DNA of 64,000 nucleotides from Aphrocallistes beatrix. Taxonomy: Eukaryota > Porifera > Hexactinellida > Sceptrulophora > Aphrocallistidae. Each line of letters opens with the position of its first letter. The first letter of the stretch is position 1. The translations under genes and the position numbers were made by a program. The stretch spans positions 3,057,148 to 3,121,147 of the forward strand of contig OY725499.1 of the NCBI GenBank assembly GCA_963281255.1, in the 5' to 3' direction. Below, piece after piece: positions 1 through 10,392 of the stretch. The notes below the pieces were generated by a model that saw nothing but the letters and a program-made list of their open reading frames with translations, was not told the origin of the DNA and searched no databases.

Positions 1-317
1 CTCCAGAATTTGTTTTAAACCTTCTATATAAATCATTTTAGATATTAATTTAGCAGGAGCAACGAGTGTATATTCACAAGCGCCTTTAGCTTGCTTGCAC
101 TACGCAGCTAGCGAACTCGTAGTCTCCAGCAGAGATTTGCTTGAAAACTGTAACTTCTACTCATAAAATGTTGCAATGACATTCATTGTTAACATTTCAA
201 GATTCTAACTTACTCGAGTGGGTGACAATATACATTTTATCCCCCCCACCCCGATTGAGATGCGAATAAAATACCATTTACATCGAATAGCAAGAGGAGT
301 TACTAACTAACGTTGTA
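1..317. other. No gene seen
   Basis: No convincing coding region, repeat boundary or RNA gene could be recognised here. The sequence is AT-rich and has a C-rich run near 241-252. Confidence 0.4.
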
Positions 318-1206
318 TCAAGCAGTATCCACATACGTTTCTGGAAAGATTTCCAGAACAGCCAAGTTCAGAGATACCCGTGCCAGTAGTGTGACCGAGA
401 CAAATGCTAGAAAACGAAACACATTATATAATAAGGGTTTTAAATTGGAAGAAGTCATTAGTAATGCACTCACCTCCTGAAAGAAAAGAAAGTAACAGGA
501 TCGCATTGTTCGATGTTGCCCATGAGGAGACAGCTGAGTAGACGAATGTATAGTAGGTAACCATGTGAAAGAGCTAGAGAGAATAGAATTGATCATGCGC
601 ATTAGTGACTACTACATTTAAAATACAGAATTTAAGTTTTAAGTACATAGTCATTTCATTCGCCAGAAAATCATTTTTAAAAAATTCAATTATAGTATTT
701 CTTCCCTCAAGTCCGTTAAAAATTATCGTCTACATTGCATACAATTGCAGAGTTATGGTCGAAAATCTGAAATCTCTTGAATTATTAAAAAATAGACAAC
801 GACGTCATAATTTCGTGACGAGTTGACATTTTGGTCTAACTCGAACTTGCTCGAGCCACTCACAAAATACCAGAGGCCGACCCACTACAGTTCAACCTCA
901 GTTTTCGAATATTATCGCCTGAATCCAGGCAGTTAAATAATCGAGGGGTTGTATTGAGTAGTAATTTTAATTAATATCTGGAATGCTAACTCATGAGTAG
1001 AGCTAATAACTCACAGGGATGTAGTGCCAGGCAGAATGTGTTGAATAGTCTGGGTTTCCAGTAGCCAAAATAATTGAGATATCATAAAAGATTAACGAAA
1101 AGAGTATGATAGAAAAGGAGTACGTGATAACTAGACTTGCAATTCTTTTTCTCCGACTGAATGAGTTGAGCAATTTGATATTTCTGCATAAAAAGTAAAG
1201 AGACAT
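318..1206 (-). CDS. Candidate 3' exons of an unrecognised membrane-protein gene
   Basis: I do not recognise this protein. Two minus-strand segments join in phase. The exon up to 1206 reads a hydrophobic stretch (ITYSFSIILFSLIFYDISII) and ends at 1015 before a strong GTGAGT donor. A terminal exon 476-318 follows a pyrimidine-rich acceptor (TTTCTTTCAG) and encodes a second hydrophobic segment (LYNVFRFLAFVSVTLLARVS) before a stop. The joined product would be the last two membrane helices of a multi-pass protein. A further possible upstream exon, 1629-1553, ends in GTAAGG but overlaps the MBT gene on the other strand. Splice signals and phase are seen directly; that this is a real gene is inference. 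Confidence 0.35.
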
Positions 1207-1589
1207 ATTATGTAGGACTTAAAGTTAAAATATCAGCCATTTAATATCGAGATGGCTCGAAAGAAGAATTCATTTGTCCTTTGCAATTTACGCGAAAGTT
1301 TCACAGATTGAAACTAAATATATTTGTGCTCTGAGTTCGTTCAGCCTACTTTGTCGTTTCCATCCACCAATCAAATAGTCGCGTATAGTTAACCGTATTG
1401 GAATGCTAGTCACGTCATGAAGTAAAGAGATGATTGGATAATGAACAAACAGTACAAACAGCATACAGTTATCCTGTTTATTTTGATCAGCTGAATCGTA
1501 TATGTAGATTAGATTCTTTTTTCTAAATATGTTATACCCCCTTACCTTATTGATGATTAAACCTATTAAACCTAGGAGTTCCAAGTAGT

Positions 1590-2318
1590 ATGGATAGAAT
1601 GAAGACAGCTGAGTCTCACTCGAATCCATTTAGAGAATGGATCCACACTTCCAAATTAAGTCCTTACGAGTGTAAACCTCTCCCAAGTGACTGTCCTTCT
1701 CCAGAAAACCCTTTCCGCGCAGGAATGAAGTTGGAAGCAGTGGATAGACAGTACACGGGCTTGTATTGTGTCGCTTCCATCCTCAGAGTATCTGGAGATG
1801 AGTTGCTGATATACTTCGATGGATGGTCGAATGTTTACAACTATTGGTGTCGCTTTAATTCTCCAGAAATCAGACCTATTCACACCTGTCAGAAGTATTA
1901 CTTAGATCTTCAATGTCCCAGCAGAGGAGATGGAGCACGGGACCTATGGAACTCGGGTAATGGAGACTGGAAGGAATACCTCCTCAACACAGGTTCCTCT
2001 GCTCTACTGGAAGAAGAGTTCTCTCCTCTCTTCCTGCCCGAATCAGACAGTCGCGTATTCACTCTCACGGAATTCTCAGCTCGAGTACTGCTCTTCTACC
2101 AGATGGATATCTCGAAGCTACCAACTCAATTACAGGAGCGAATTCAGAATCCACAATCTTGTTTGAAATGTGAAACCAAGTTCTTAATCGGTTGGAAGAG
2201 TGTCCGCATGTTTACCTGTCAGGAAATGCTCAGTCTTACACATATGGACAATGAAGATAGGACAGGAATATTTTGTTCTCAAAAGTGTGCTGCTATCTTT
2301 TCAACTCGTTTTGTTTAA
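1590..2318 (+). CDS. MBT-repeat protein with a C-terminal FCS-like zinc finger
   Basis: The 242-residue ORF contains a malignant-brain-tumour (MBT) repeat at about residues 15-110. It has the diagnostic FRAGMKLEAVDRQ, IYFDGWSNVYNYWC and SPEIRPI signatures; the FDGW..YDYWC pocket binds mono- or dimethyl-lysine on histones in known family members. A second MBT-like start (GDWKEYLLNTGSSALLEEEF) is present but its core is missing. The C-terminus has C-x2-C (CLKC) and FCSQKC motifs resembling the FCS zinc finger of polycomb-group MBT proteins. Known relatives act in nuclear chromatin repression. At 242 residues it is shorter than SFMBT/L3MBTL proteins, so it may be a small family member or one exon of a larger gene: the sequence just upstream contains an acceptor-like CCTAG at about 1570. 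Start chosen at the first Met of the open frame. The MBT domain is secure; full gene extent is not. Confidence 0.8.
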   Translation: MDRMKTAESHSNPFREWIHTSKLSPYECKPLPSDCPSPENPFRAGMKLEAVDRQYTGLYCVASILRVSGDELLIYFDGWSNVYNYWCRFNSPEIRPIHTCQKYYLDLQCPSRGDGARDLWNSGNGDWKEYLLNTGSSALLEEEFSPLFLPESDSRVFTLTEFSARVLLFYQMDISKLPTQLQERIQNPQSCLKCETKFLIGWKSVRMFTCQEMLSLTHMDNEDRTGIFCSQKCAAIFSTRFV

Positions 2319-2955
2319 AAACGTCTACTATAGGCGTAACAAATGTATTCTCTACTTGTATAGTGAAGCATATACAAGGAGATGTACGATATACTACATC
2401 GTAATGTATATAATTTTGTTAGTTTATTTATGTATGTACTCCATATATTATTATAGTACACTCTCGCTCACCCAAACAGTTCTGTACCAACGATCGAAAA
2501 AATCGTCCAGATTAGTGAATTTGTTCCGATTAGTGAAATAACACGAATTTAATGGGGATTTAACATAATAAATTTGTAAGGTCAGAATATTACGGTCATT
2601 ATTTCGTTATGATTACTTTTTAACGAAGTTTCGCAATCTTATTGAAAAAAAAATGATGCGTGATCAAGCTGATATAGGATGCACAAAAAATATATATCTC
2701 GTGGCACCTCTATATAACGCTTTATAGAAATTCAAGTCATTATCTAATAAGATCTGGTCAGGAGAGAATCACAGCTGCTCTATATACGGTGGATCATCAG
2801 CATTCATTACAAAAGTAGCCATCATATAAACAAGTAAATCAATTAATCAATTAGTAATTACAAGATATATCCAACAACAAAATTAGAAATCACTGAACTA
2901 CTTCTGAGATGAATTTATTCTACACAGCAATCTCTTTCTCTTTCCTCACCCCAAT
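2319..2955. repeat. Intergenic stretch with degraded pogo-like MITE arm
   Basis: From about 2456 to 2645 the sequence resembles the left part of the pogo-like MITE found intact at 26905-27206 (CACTCTCGCTCACCCAAACAG, then GATTAGTGAATTTGTTCCG). The match stops at an A-run near 2645. No gene is seen in the remainder. Confidence 0.5.
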
Positions 2956-3288
2956 TTACTCATCTTTATCCTTCTGCTGAGTCACCACTTCTTCAGTCCA
3001 TCCCTTCCAGGCATACATCCCAATTATAAAGTAGGTTATTCCTATTGGTACAACAACACACAAGATATCTGCTGTCATTTGGGATAATCCTAATTTCTTG
3101 GGTTCTTTCAATAAGAACATCATTATAAACAGAGAAGAAAGAGAGAGAACGAATAGTGCAATCGAATACAAAAATAAATTTGTGTACGCACCCATCACTT
3201 GAGTGTGTGTCGCTAGGTTTGTCACTAATGAAAGGAAATTGAAATATGTAATGTCAGTATTTATTTGGTGGAAGTAGGGAGTATGCAT
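2956..3288 (-). CDS. Small three-helix membrane ORF, copy A
   Basis: Unrecognised 110-residue ORF with about two to three predicted membrane segments (near residues 28-58 and 78-96), a polar LLKEPKKLGLSQ loop and an acidic/lysine tail. Related copies occur at 21880-21998 (partial, minus) and 35274-35585 (plus). In two of these (21880, 35274) it lies tail-to-tail with an SLC37-like copy, so it belongs to a repeated module. The upstream sequence (3263-3960, on the minus strand 5' of the ORF) is also repeated at 22925-23660. It could be one exon of a longer gene; no homologue is recalled and no function is assigned. Confidence 0.5.
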   Translation of the reverse strand: MHTPYFHQINTDITYFNFLSLVTNLATHTQVMGAYTNLFLYSIALFVLSLSSLFIMMFLLKEPKKLGLSQMTADILCVVVPIGITYFIIGMYAWKGWTEEVVTQQKDKDE

Positions 3289-3960
3289 TCTAACGAGCTA
3301 GGGCGCTTAGCTTAGCCGTGCCATTTTCAAGCACAATTTTTTACGAGAATCCTTGAAAAAAGAGTTACTTCTTAAATCTTCGCCTTAAAATTACCAAAAG
3401 TTTTACAATCGTTTAAAATAGTCTGCATTTTAAAACCAGAAGAATGTATGATTCGAAATTATCAGTGTTCGTTTTAGAAGTTTGTATCATGCTCTATTGA
3501 AAGGGTTAACCTCAAATTTGTGTTTCTAGTTTGGAATGAAAGTTTTACGCTTCTGTGCAGCCCTGAGCAAGGATAGATATACAATTATTCAAAACCTAGG
3601 CACCTTACGACTGTTTGTAACCAGATCAAATGTTATCACATCTGATATATTTCGAATTAGGAAATGTAATTCTGGAAAGTGGTACAATTTGTATTAATAT
3701 TGTGATTTAGTTTGAATATTGTTTCCTAATCAGCTACACCTGACTGGTTACAGACTTCGTAACCTGAAACGAGATCAAAGTAGAACTTAACAAGACCAAG
3801 ACAACTTTACAAATCTGTCTTGAATAATTGAATTACACTCAAGTGGAGTTACATTCCTTCCAAAGTGGCACGGCCAGTCGGCTACTTCGATATATTGCAA
3901 CGATGAGAAGAAAATTAAACGCTCATTGCCATCACAGAGCATAAATGCTGTACATACCGA
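3263..3960. repeat. Dispersed duplicated segment, unit R
   Basis: About 700 bp nearly identical to 22925-23660. Parts are also related to 31040-31400, 33380-33600, 34745-35275 and 44095-45540. It begins with the shared text 'gtggaagtagggagtatgca' inside the membrane ORF start and runs through blocks found in all copies. No coding potential is seen beyond the overlap with the membrane ORF. It behaves as part of a segmental duplication, not as a bounded transposon. Confidence 0.7.
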
Positions 3961-4148
3961 TTTGTAAAGAAGATATTACCTTAATAATTGTCAAATTTTA
4001 ATATTGAGGTCATAATTTGTTTTGGATTCCTTTTAACGAGGTTTCTCAATCTTATTGTAAGCTAGAAGACTAGAAAGGTCGATTCATAACGTAGACGCGA
4101 ATAAGATTATCTGTTGGTACTCTAACTCTAAGAATGAAATGTTTGGAC

Positions 4149-4345
4149 TGTAGGGTTCTATTTGGGGGGGGGGGGGGGTCCCCCCAAATTTGGGGGAGAC
4201 CCCCCCAAATTGACAAATTTGGAATAATATTTGGGGGGACCCCCCCATTTATATAACTCGGATTTCATTTGGGGGACCCCCCCCCAAATTGACAAATTAT
4301 ATGAATATTTAGGGGACCCCCCTACTCACCAAGACTGAGTTTTAA
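4149..4345 (+). repeat. Left terminal inverted repeat of the Ginger1-type element
   Basis: G-tract/C-tract palindromic blocks, pairing with the reverse complement of 8550-8698. The runs of 5-16 G beside runs of C could form hairpins or quadruplexes and are likely to be error-prone in sequencing. Confidence 0.85.
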
Positions 4346-4704
4346 GTTTGGGGTAACTCTCCAAAATATTTCTTCATTTTAATTTTAGATTATGGTTTTG
4401 AAAGAATATTGATTATCTAGTAATATATTTAAGTTTAGCAGAAGTATTCCTATTTAGCTTGAAAATTCCTACACAGTTCTGAACATTTACGCTTTACCTT
4501 AATTACTTGTAATTTAGTAAAGAAAGCAATTTATGTTACGATCTCACTAGTATTACAGATAAAGTAAAACAGAATATATAGTGAATAAAATGACAGTATA
4601 AAATGAATTTAGTAATGAAAATAAGTGATGAAAATAGAAAGAAAATGAAATTCAGAAGAAAAACTAATCCTAAATGTCCTATTTACTATAGTTCCTATAT
4701 TTCC

Positions 4705-5460
4705 CTAACAAATTTCCTTCCTAACAACTGATACTATGGGTTCATAATGTGATGCCTCATTTCTAAGATAAATTGCTTGACTACTTGCAATGTTTCTTCC
4801 TACTTTTGGGTTAAATCCTTTGAAAGAGAATTTATCCCAACCATCATTTATGTATACATATACATCTGTTTGTAGCCATATCGCCATACTAAATAGCTCA
4901 ACATCACCACCCCAAACTGTTGACATGATTGTATTGTTGCGAGTTAGGTACTCTTCTATTGATTCATTTGTTTTGTTCTTAATATATTGTTTACTGGGAG
5001 AAGATGACTCCATATAATCCACTAATTTGGTTCGAATGAACCCATGAAAGTCTTCTTTACAAGTTAACCACCAACTAATGGACCTATATAGACAATTACC
5101 ATCAGGAATGATTGAAATAGTCTTTTTCGGAATACAATTCCTTAGCTTTATATATGTTGTTTTAGTGAATTCTGATGGATGCTCAAAGTCCAATTTTAGG
5201 AGTAAAATGTCTTGATTAATTTTATGTCGCCACTTAATTGTGATGGGCCTGAATAGATCTTCTTCTGGAAGATCGTTTGGAGAAGTTTTCAATTTTTTAA
5301 CGCTTTTACTTTGTGATGTGTCAGTTGATATCATCAACCCTTGTTCCAAAATGGGTTCAAAATCCTCCAACGATAAATGATCATCATCATTTTGAAATTC
5401 CTCTTTTTTTGATATTATATCATTATTATCTTCACCTTCAAATACATTTGTGATGGACAC
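4705..5460 (-). CDS. OTU-family cysteine protease carried by the Ginger1-type element
   Basis: 251-residue ORF. The OTU signature IPDGNCLYRSISWW (about residues 117-130) supplies the catalytic Asp and Cys. WGGDVELFSMA follows, and SHYEPI near the C-terminus supplies the catalytic His. Known OTU proteins are deubiquitinases or deubiquitinase-like viral/transposon proteases. The N-terminal ~80 residues are acidic and low-complexity. It lies 89 bp downstream of the integrase ORF end on the same strand, so it may be a second gene or a spliced C-terminal domain of the integrase polyprotein. Ginger1 elements with OTU domains are, to my recollection, described. No internal stop is present, so it may still be expressible. 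Confidence 0.85.
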   Translation of the reverse strand: MSITNVFEGEDNNDIISKKEEFQNDDDHLSLEDFEPILEQGLMISTDTSQSKSVKKLKTSPNDLPEEDLFRPITIKWRHKINQDILLLKLDFEHPSEFTKTTYIKLRNCIPKKTISIIPDGNCLYRSISWWLTCKEDFHGFIRTKLVDYMESSSPSKQYIKNKTNESIEEYLTRNNTIMSTVWGGDVELFSMAIWLQTDVYVYINDGWDKFSFKGFNPKVGRNIASSQAIYLRNEASHYEPIVSVVRKEIC

Positions 5461-5549
5461 ATCTCGCGATCTTTTGCGTGAAAATTTTGTCTGAACAGCA
5501 AATTCTTCATTGTTTAAGGATTTCTGATAATACGTAAAAGATAGTAATT

Positions 5550-8034
5550 TCAGACAACACTCATGTAGTATACAATCATCTGTAAAAATACAAATAGTAG
5601 TGCGTTAATTTTATAATAATTTAATCCTCTATCGTCATTTCTTCTACTACGAAACCAATGTTGTAGGTACCCTAGGTGTTCTGAAAAATTATTATATGCT
5701 AAATATCTAAGAATATAGTCGCTATTGTTTGAATCATGATCATCCTGAATAGAGAAGGCATGTAAACAAAACTGACCAAATAAAGAATCTAATATTTCAA
5801 ATAGTAGTTCACCGTGATATTTTAAATTGTTTGATATACCGTCCTTACTCTGTCTAGAATCCAGTTCAGTAAAGCGATCTTTATCATCTTTTATTTCACC
5901 CAAAAGTTTGTGTTTCATTTTTCTGCCGTTACACCAGCTTTCGGCAGTATGCTGTTCAAAGTTAGTCAACAACTTTTTATAATCTTGAATAGTAAATTTA
6001 CTAGTGCTAGATTCACCTGAATTCATTGCATAATTTTCAAGATCGGTCGTATTTACCATAAATAGTTCTGCTTTGTGAACCCATGTATGTTTTAGTAAAC
6101 CTTTAGAATTTAAATACTCTACTTGGTATTGATCAGATGCAAAATGTTGTTTCAATATCTTAACTTTGATGTTCATCGTTTCTAGGAAATTCTTCTTCTT
6201 TCTTAATCTGGAGATTGCAGGATTTTTCATATACGCTATTGACCCGAGCTCAAAATGTATATCAACTTCATTCTTTTTGAATTTTCTGTTATTTTCTATT
6301 TGTATTTTTCTAGTTTGTGTTAACGTAGATATGTTCAACTTTTCTCTAACATCTAAGTGTTTTCTCATTGCTTCTTTTACTTCTAAATGGCCTGAACTAA
6401 AACTATTTTCTAAGTTATGATTAGCTTGTAATTTGCAGCACTCTTCTATTTCCGCTGAAGATATTGATTCTAGTAAATGTGTGTTTGATTTGAGGGGATG
6501 TGGAGAAGTCCTATTTTTGTACAATTCCCAGGGTGTTCTTGATAAAGATCTATGTATTTTATGCCTATATGACTCGATAACTCTTCGAAGTAATACGTTA
6601 GCCCAATCTTCAACTACAGTTAAGTTATTTCTCGAAATTTCTATTTGGATTTCTTTTCGTAGAAGGCTTTTTAAAGTTCTATTAAATCGTTCTACTTGAC
6701 CCTGTGACGTAGGAGTATAGGGAGACCCATTTATCAGTTTGATTCCAAGTTTAGGCATTAAGTTTAACTATTATTAAGTGAAACGAACTCTCCTCCGTTG
6801 TCGCTTTGAAGAATTTCTGGAACCCCTTCTTTAGAAAACAATTCCCAGAGAAGCAGGCAAATCTGATTTGTTTCTTTGGTTTTTAGTGGAAAAGCCCAAG
6901 CACATTTGCTGAAACAATCCAAGATAGTTAACACCCAACGATATCCGCTTCTTGAGAGAATGTCTTCATGTCCCCCAAAAGCAACTTGTGTTAAATCAAT
7001 CTGAATCCTCTCAAATATTTCGAATGATTTGATGTGATTTGAATGAGGTCTTTTAGGTAGTAAGACATTTGAGGAACAAATATCGCATTGTAAATCTGCG
7101 TATATCTTCTTCAGGTTATCATGATCTAATCCCCATGTGTGATTTTAGTTTTCTACATAATGTTGTAAAATTGGGATGATTTAATTGTTCATGATACCAT
7201 TCTACAACCTTTTGCATCATTCCGGCTGATAATACGATTTTTTCTCCTCTCATGAGTAATGGTCCATTACTTGTTTCCTAAATAAGTAAATAAGGTATTT
7301 GAGCATATAATTTCGGGGTAATTTGGGCAAGAATGGTCCCAGTAATTGTGCCTAGTAATACCTTGGTCGTTTTCGGTACATTGTAATTTGATTTTCGAGA
7401 CAAAACATAAGGAACTACTCCAAGTATAATAAAACTGCAGTTAGGTGATGCATAATAGCATTTAATTATTAGCAAGATTCGCTTACTAACAAATTACCAA
7501 CAGGTCCTAAACTTGATTAAAATTTTTAATTAAATGTTTTAAATGTTTTAGCCTATAAGGAATAAAGAATAAGAAAAGTGCCTTGATATTAGACGAACCC
7601 CATTATATCTTATCAAAATTGATCCAACAGGGATTTATAAATCCAAGGTTAATGATACCTACCTTAAGTGAATATTCTGTCAACCTCTTCTGAACAAAAG
7701 TTCGAGTCATTTTACGATCGCCACTTATTTGAGGTTTGATAAGTGCCACAGCTTCTCGAATGATTTCAGGGATTGGATCATTCAACTTTCGATACTTTCT
7801 CCAGTATAAGTAAGCAGTATGGAGAGCATAAATATGATCAGGTATTTGTTTGACAATAATATCTGAGTCTGGTCCACCTCTCAAATCCTTTGGTGAAAAT
7901 GCAGCTTTATTAATATCTGAAATAGCAGGAATAAGATTAGCTAATCTTGGTATAAGGGCAGCTTCTGTGATATCCTCCGAATCAATAATTTTTGACTCGT
8001 CAGAGTCAGAACCAGATTCTATGGTATCCATCAA
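5550..8034 (-). pseudogene. Ginger1-type integrase/transposase, spliced and frameshifted
   Basis: Exon 1 (8034-7663) starts with an acidic MMDTIESGSDSDESK region and ends at a GTAGGT donor. An intron (7662-7278) precedes exon 2, which starts after TTATTTAG. Both exon ends are phase 0. Exon 2 encodes the HHCC zinc finger (WYHEQLNHPNFTTLC, later CDLQCDICSS), the first catalytic Asp (IQIDLTQV), the second (LQSDNGGEF) and the Glu (QGQVERFNRTL), then a C-terminal tail of about 330 residues. Two frameshifts break it, near 7143 (between the zinc-finger halves) and near 6775 (just after SDNGGEF). These may be decay or sequencing error. Integrases of this type resemble Gypsy-retrotransposon integrases but move a DNA element. 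Confidence 0.8.
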
Positions 8035-8549
8035 AACAATGAAAGTGAAAATATTGTTATCGTTGTTTGAAATTTAGATTCTAATTTACTTATTTGATTT
8101 TGATATGTGCCTAATTACAAACTCATATTGTATGTATGTTTGTATATAGGATAACACAAACTACTAAGTATTCAGTGTTAATAATTGAAGATTACCTAAA
8201 AGAACCACAGCGGTTCAACTTTATGACTCCTTTTCAATTGAAAATGAATTTAAAATCCGCGATGTTACCAAGTTTTGATAATCTTGAATAAGTATCTTTT
8301 TTAAAAACTTACTCCAACTTCTAATTTGAACAACAAAATATCAGAAAATTATTACTACTTATGAATAATGGTTATAGGAACACTAACAATCTGTAATTAC
8401 AAATTATACACACTATATTTACACTTATGTTTGATTTAAGTCTATTCCTTATGAATACGAAGAACCCTTGTGACCAATTTGTATCAATTGAATATAATTG
8501 AAGAGGTTGCACATAATATAAATTCAATTATGCCTCTAAAGTGAAGTAT

Positions 8550-8698
8550 ATGGGGAATCCCAAATTTAAAACTCAGTCTTGGTGAATGGGGGGGTCCCCC
8601 CAAAAAATGGGGGTGACCCCCCCAAATATTTATATAATTTGTCAATTTGGGGGGGTCTCCCCCAAATTTGGGGGGACCCCCCCAAATAGAACCCTACA
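8550..8698 (-). repeat. Right terminal inverted repeat of the Ginger1-type element
   Basis: Reverse-complement partner of 4149-4345, ending GAACCCTACA followed by the TGGA target duplicate. Confidence 0.85.
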
Positions 8699-8736
8699 TG
8701 GACAAGCGAGGATGTACTGTACAGGGTTTTAAGAAT
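8699..8736 (+). repeat. Pogo-like MITE right-end remnant
   Basis: Contains 'caagcgaggatgtactgta', the right end of the pogo-like MITE family seen at 26905-27206. It continues the family text interrupted at 4147 by the Ginger1-type insertion. Confidence 0.65.
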
Positions 8737-8737
8737 A

Positions 8738-9464
8738 TCATAAGAATATCAGGATAGTCGCTGTGCCAGTTATTATTGAAGAGGAATAGAATGAAGTACC
8801 CCATGCATAATCCGACCAGATGCTGGCTAGAGGTTTACCAAGAATACAGATAATGGAACCGAAGTAGACCAAATTCCTATGATAATGCCACTCCTCTTTC
8901 CACGAAACCATTTTCCACTTACTCCTAGCATCCAGATATTCCACAGCTTCCAACCCCTAACAAAACATGGGCGAACAAATAATAAGGAAAAGAATGGATT
9001 TCCAAATAATAGCCCGATCCGAAAAGAGAAGAATATAGGAACAGTATAACTCCACCGACGCATATGTTGTAGCGGTAATCAAAATGGTCTGTGATATTTC
9101 CTATTATTATATTTAAAATCGCATACGAAAACAAAGCAACGAAATCTAGAATTCCTAGAAGAGTGTTTCCATGATCTCCAATGAACGGTTCCCAGCCAGA
9201 GCAGTTCCCATCCTGAGTCGAGTTAGGCATTGAAAGATTTCTTGTATCATTCCTGGATAGACATGGAGGGTTGAGAGTTCCCTTTACAGTGCTGAGGACA
9301 GTATTCGCATAATAGAGTGCAAAGTAGAAGTAGTATGTAGTCACCCATGCTAATATCTTGTACAGTGAATGTTTATATTTTTCAGGAAATTTGCACACAG
9401 TTAGTAATTTATCAAACAATACGATTGGATAATGTATTGGGATGAAGTTATTCAGAGTGGTCAT
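8738..9464 (-). pseudogene. SLC37-like MFS transporter, copy 1 (5' half)
   Basis: The N-terminal half of the transporter is present from the Met at 9464 (MTTLNNFIPIHYP...) through the first five or six helices, then truncated at the start of the central loop. The frame shifts near 8930-8950 (GVGSCGISGC, then LDARSKWKMVSWK in another frame). A run of small differences from the other copies marks it as a separate, decayed copy. Its 5' flank (9465-9655) matches that of copy 5 (38251-38445). Confidence 0.85.
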
Positions 9465-9649
9465 TTCTTATTGTTGATTGTCAATTGTTCTTATTTGTTT
9501 CTTTTACAAAGGCTATCCAAAATTAATGGGTACTAATTTTAATAACTTGATACTTGTATATATTGGCTACAATGGTTATGTTTAGCATATCACGTTACAA
9601 TACTACTTATTGTATAATTGTGCTTTATATACATATCCGTACTAGAATT

Positions 9650-9702
9650 TAGGCTACCGCCCCCTGGTCTAGACTGTTCTTTGGTTTCCGGCTCTTAATA
9701 AT
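9650..9702 (+). mobile_element. hAT-MITE/mariner junction fragment
   Basis: 'cgccccctggtctagactgt' joins the end of a hAT MITE to mariner transposase sequence. The same junction occurs at 32095-32145 and 38445-38490, where more of the mariner survives. Confidence 0.6.
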
Positions 9703-10131
9703 GAAGTTGTGGAATATTCTTTCGTGCTCTTTTTCGGTTTTATCGCTTACTATTCTTTACATTACTGGTTCCCTTATCTCATCAGGAATTCAGTAATAGA
9801 AGGAGTGGTATATACCACTTCGGTCTCATCTATGTTCTCGATTGTTTTTGATGTTGGTAGCATGGTTGGAACAGTTGTAGGAGGAGGATTATCGGACTTT
9901 CTGGGATCTCATGCAATCACTGTCACTCTCTACCTATACCTGTCTATTCTGCTGCTCTACTGCTACTACCTCCTCTACATGATCAAGCTAGTCTACAACT
10001 TGATAATACTCTTCTCCATAGGGTGCACATTAGGTGGTACGTTCGTAATTTTCCTGAGAGACGAACTTCGGTTGGATGTGCTGGAACCATGTTTTATCGG
10101 GTCGTATACAGTCAGCGAGCGAATGGGATAG
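9703..10131 (+). pseudogene. SLC37-like fragment (copy 2) fused in frame to a Gypsy pol tail
   Basis: The ORF from 9709 reads the C-terminal-half helices of the transporter (VEYSFVLFFGFIAYYSL through GCTLGGTFVI). At about 10051 it passes without a stop into FLRDELRLDVLEPCFIGSYT, which matches the 3' end of the Gypsy remnant at 25288-25375. It lacks the first seven or so helices and the last ones, so it cannot be a functional transporter. It is the plus-strand half of an inverted pair with copy 1. Confidence 0.85.
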
Positions 10132-10385
10132 TGACTGACGAGACCGATTCTTTTCTATAGTATATTATTTGTTATTTAAAGTGTTTTCTTTAAAAGTATG
10201 TCTATTACAGCTAATAGTATTATGTAATTCAATTAATAACATGTACGTCGTACACGTATGTCATATATATTAGTGTATTTGATTAGAATCAAATAAATAC
10301 ATTATCGCTATTATCTGATTGATACTGAAATAAATCAATTTTACCATAGCCCCCTGTAAATCTACAGAATGCTATGATTTTACTC
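10052..10385 (+). mobile_element. Gypsy retrotransposon 3' remnant
   Basis: About 330 bp shared with 25288-25575, starting at the GSYTV-like chromo/GPY-type tail and continuing through a non-coding block (possibly LTR). No partner LTR was identified. Confidence 0.6.
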
Positions 10386-10392
10386 ATTAACA

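Larger units (their letters stand above)
4148..8698 (-). mobile_element. Ginger1-type DNA transposon, 4.55 kb, with OTU protease cargo
   Basis: Both ends carry inverted repeats starting TGTAGGGTTCTATTTGGGG and containing several GGGGGACCCCC blocks; they extend roughly 150-190 bp on each side (4149-4345 and 8550-8698), the left arm with extra internal duplication. The 4 bp TGGA flank both sides (4144-4147 and 8699-8702), matching the 4-bp target duplication known for Ginger elements. The exact edge is uncertain by one base because the left end has an extra C. Inside, all on the minus strand, are an integrase with D, D and E motifs and an OTU protease ORF. It is inserted in a pogo-like MITE remnant: the flanks rejoin as '..gaaatgtttgga/caagcgagg', which exists uninterrupted near 18245. 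Confidence 0.85.

Noticed and set aside
605-826. 73-codon plus-strand ORF
   Set aside because: AT-rich low-complexity translation with no domain, and overlaps text resembling family H repeat body ('cgtcataatttcgtgacgag').
1656-1883. Minus-strand ORF antisense to the MBT gene
   Set aside because: Shadow of the MBT coding frame.
7278-7475. 65-codon minus-strand ORF in the Ginger1-type element
   Set aside because: Lies in the inferred intron of the integrase and has no recognisable domain.
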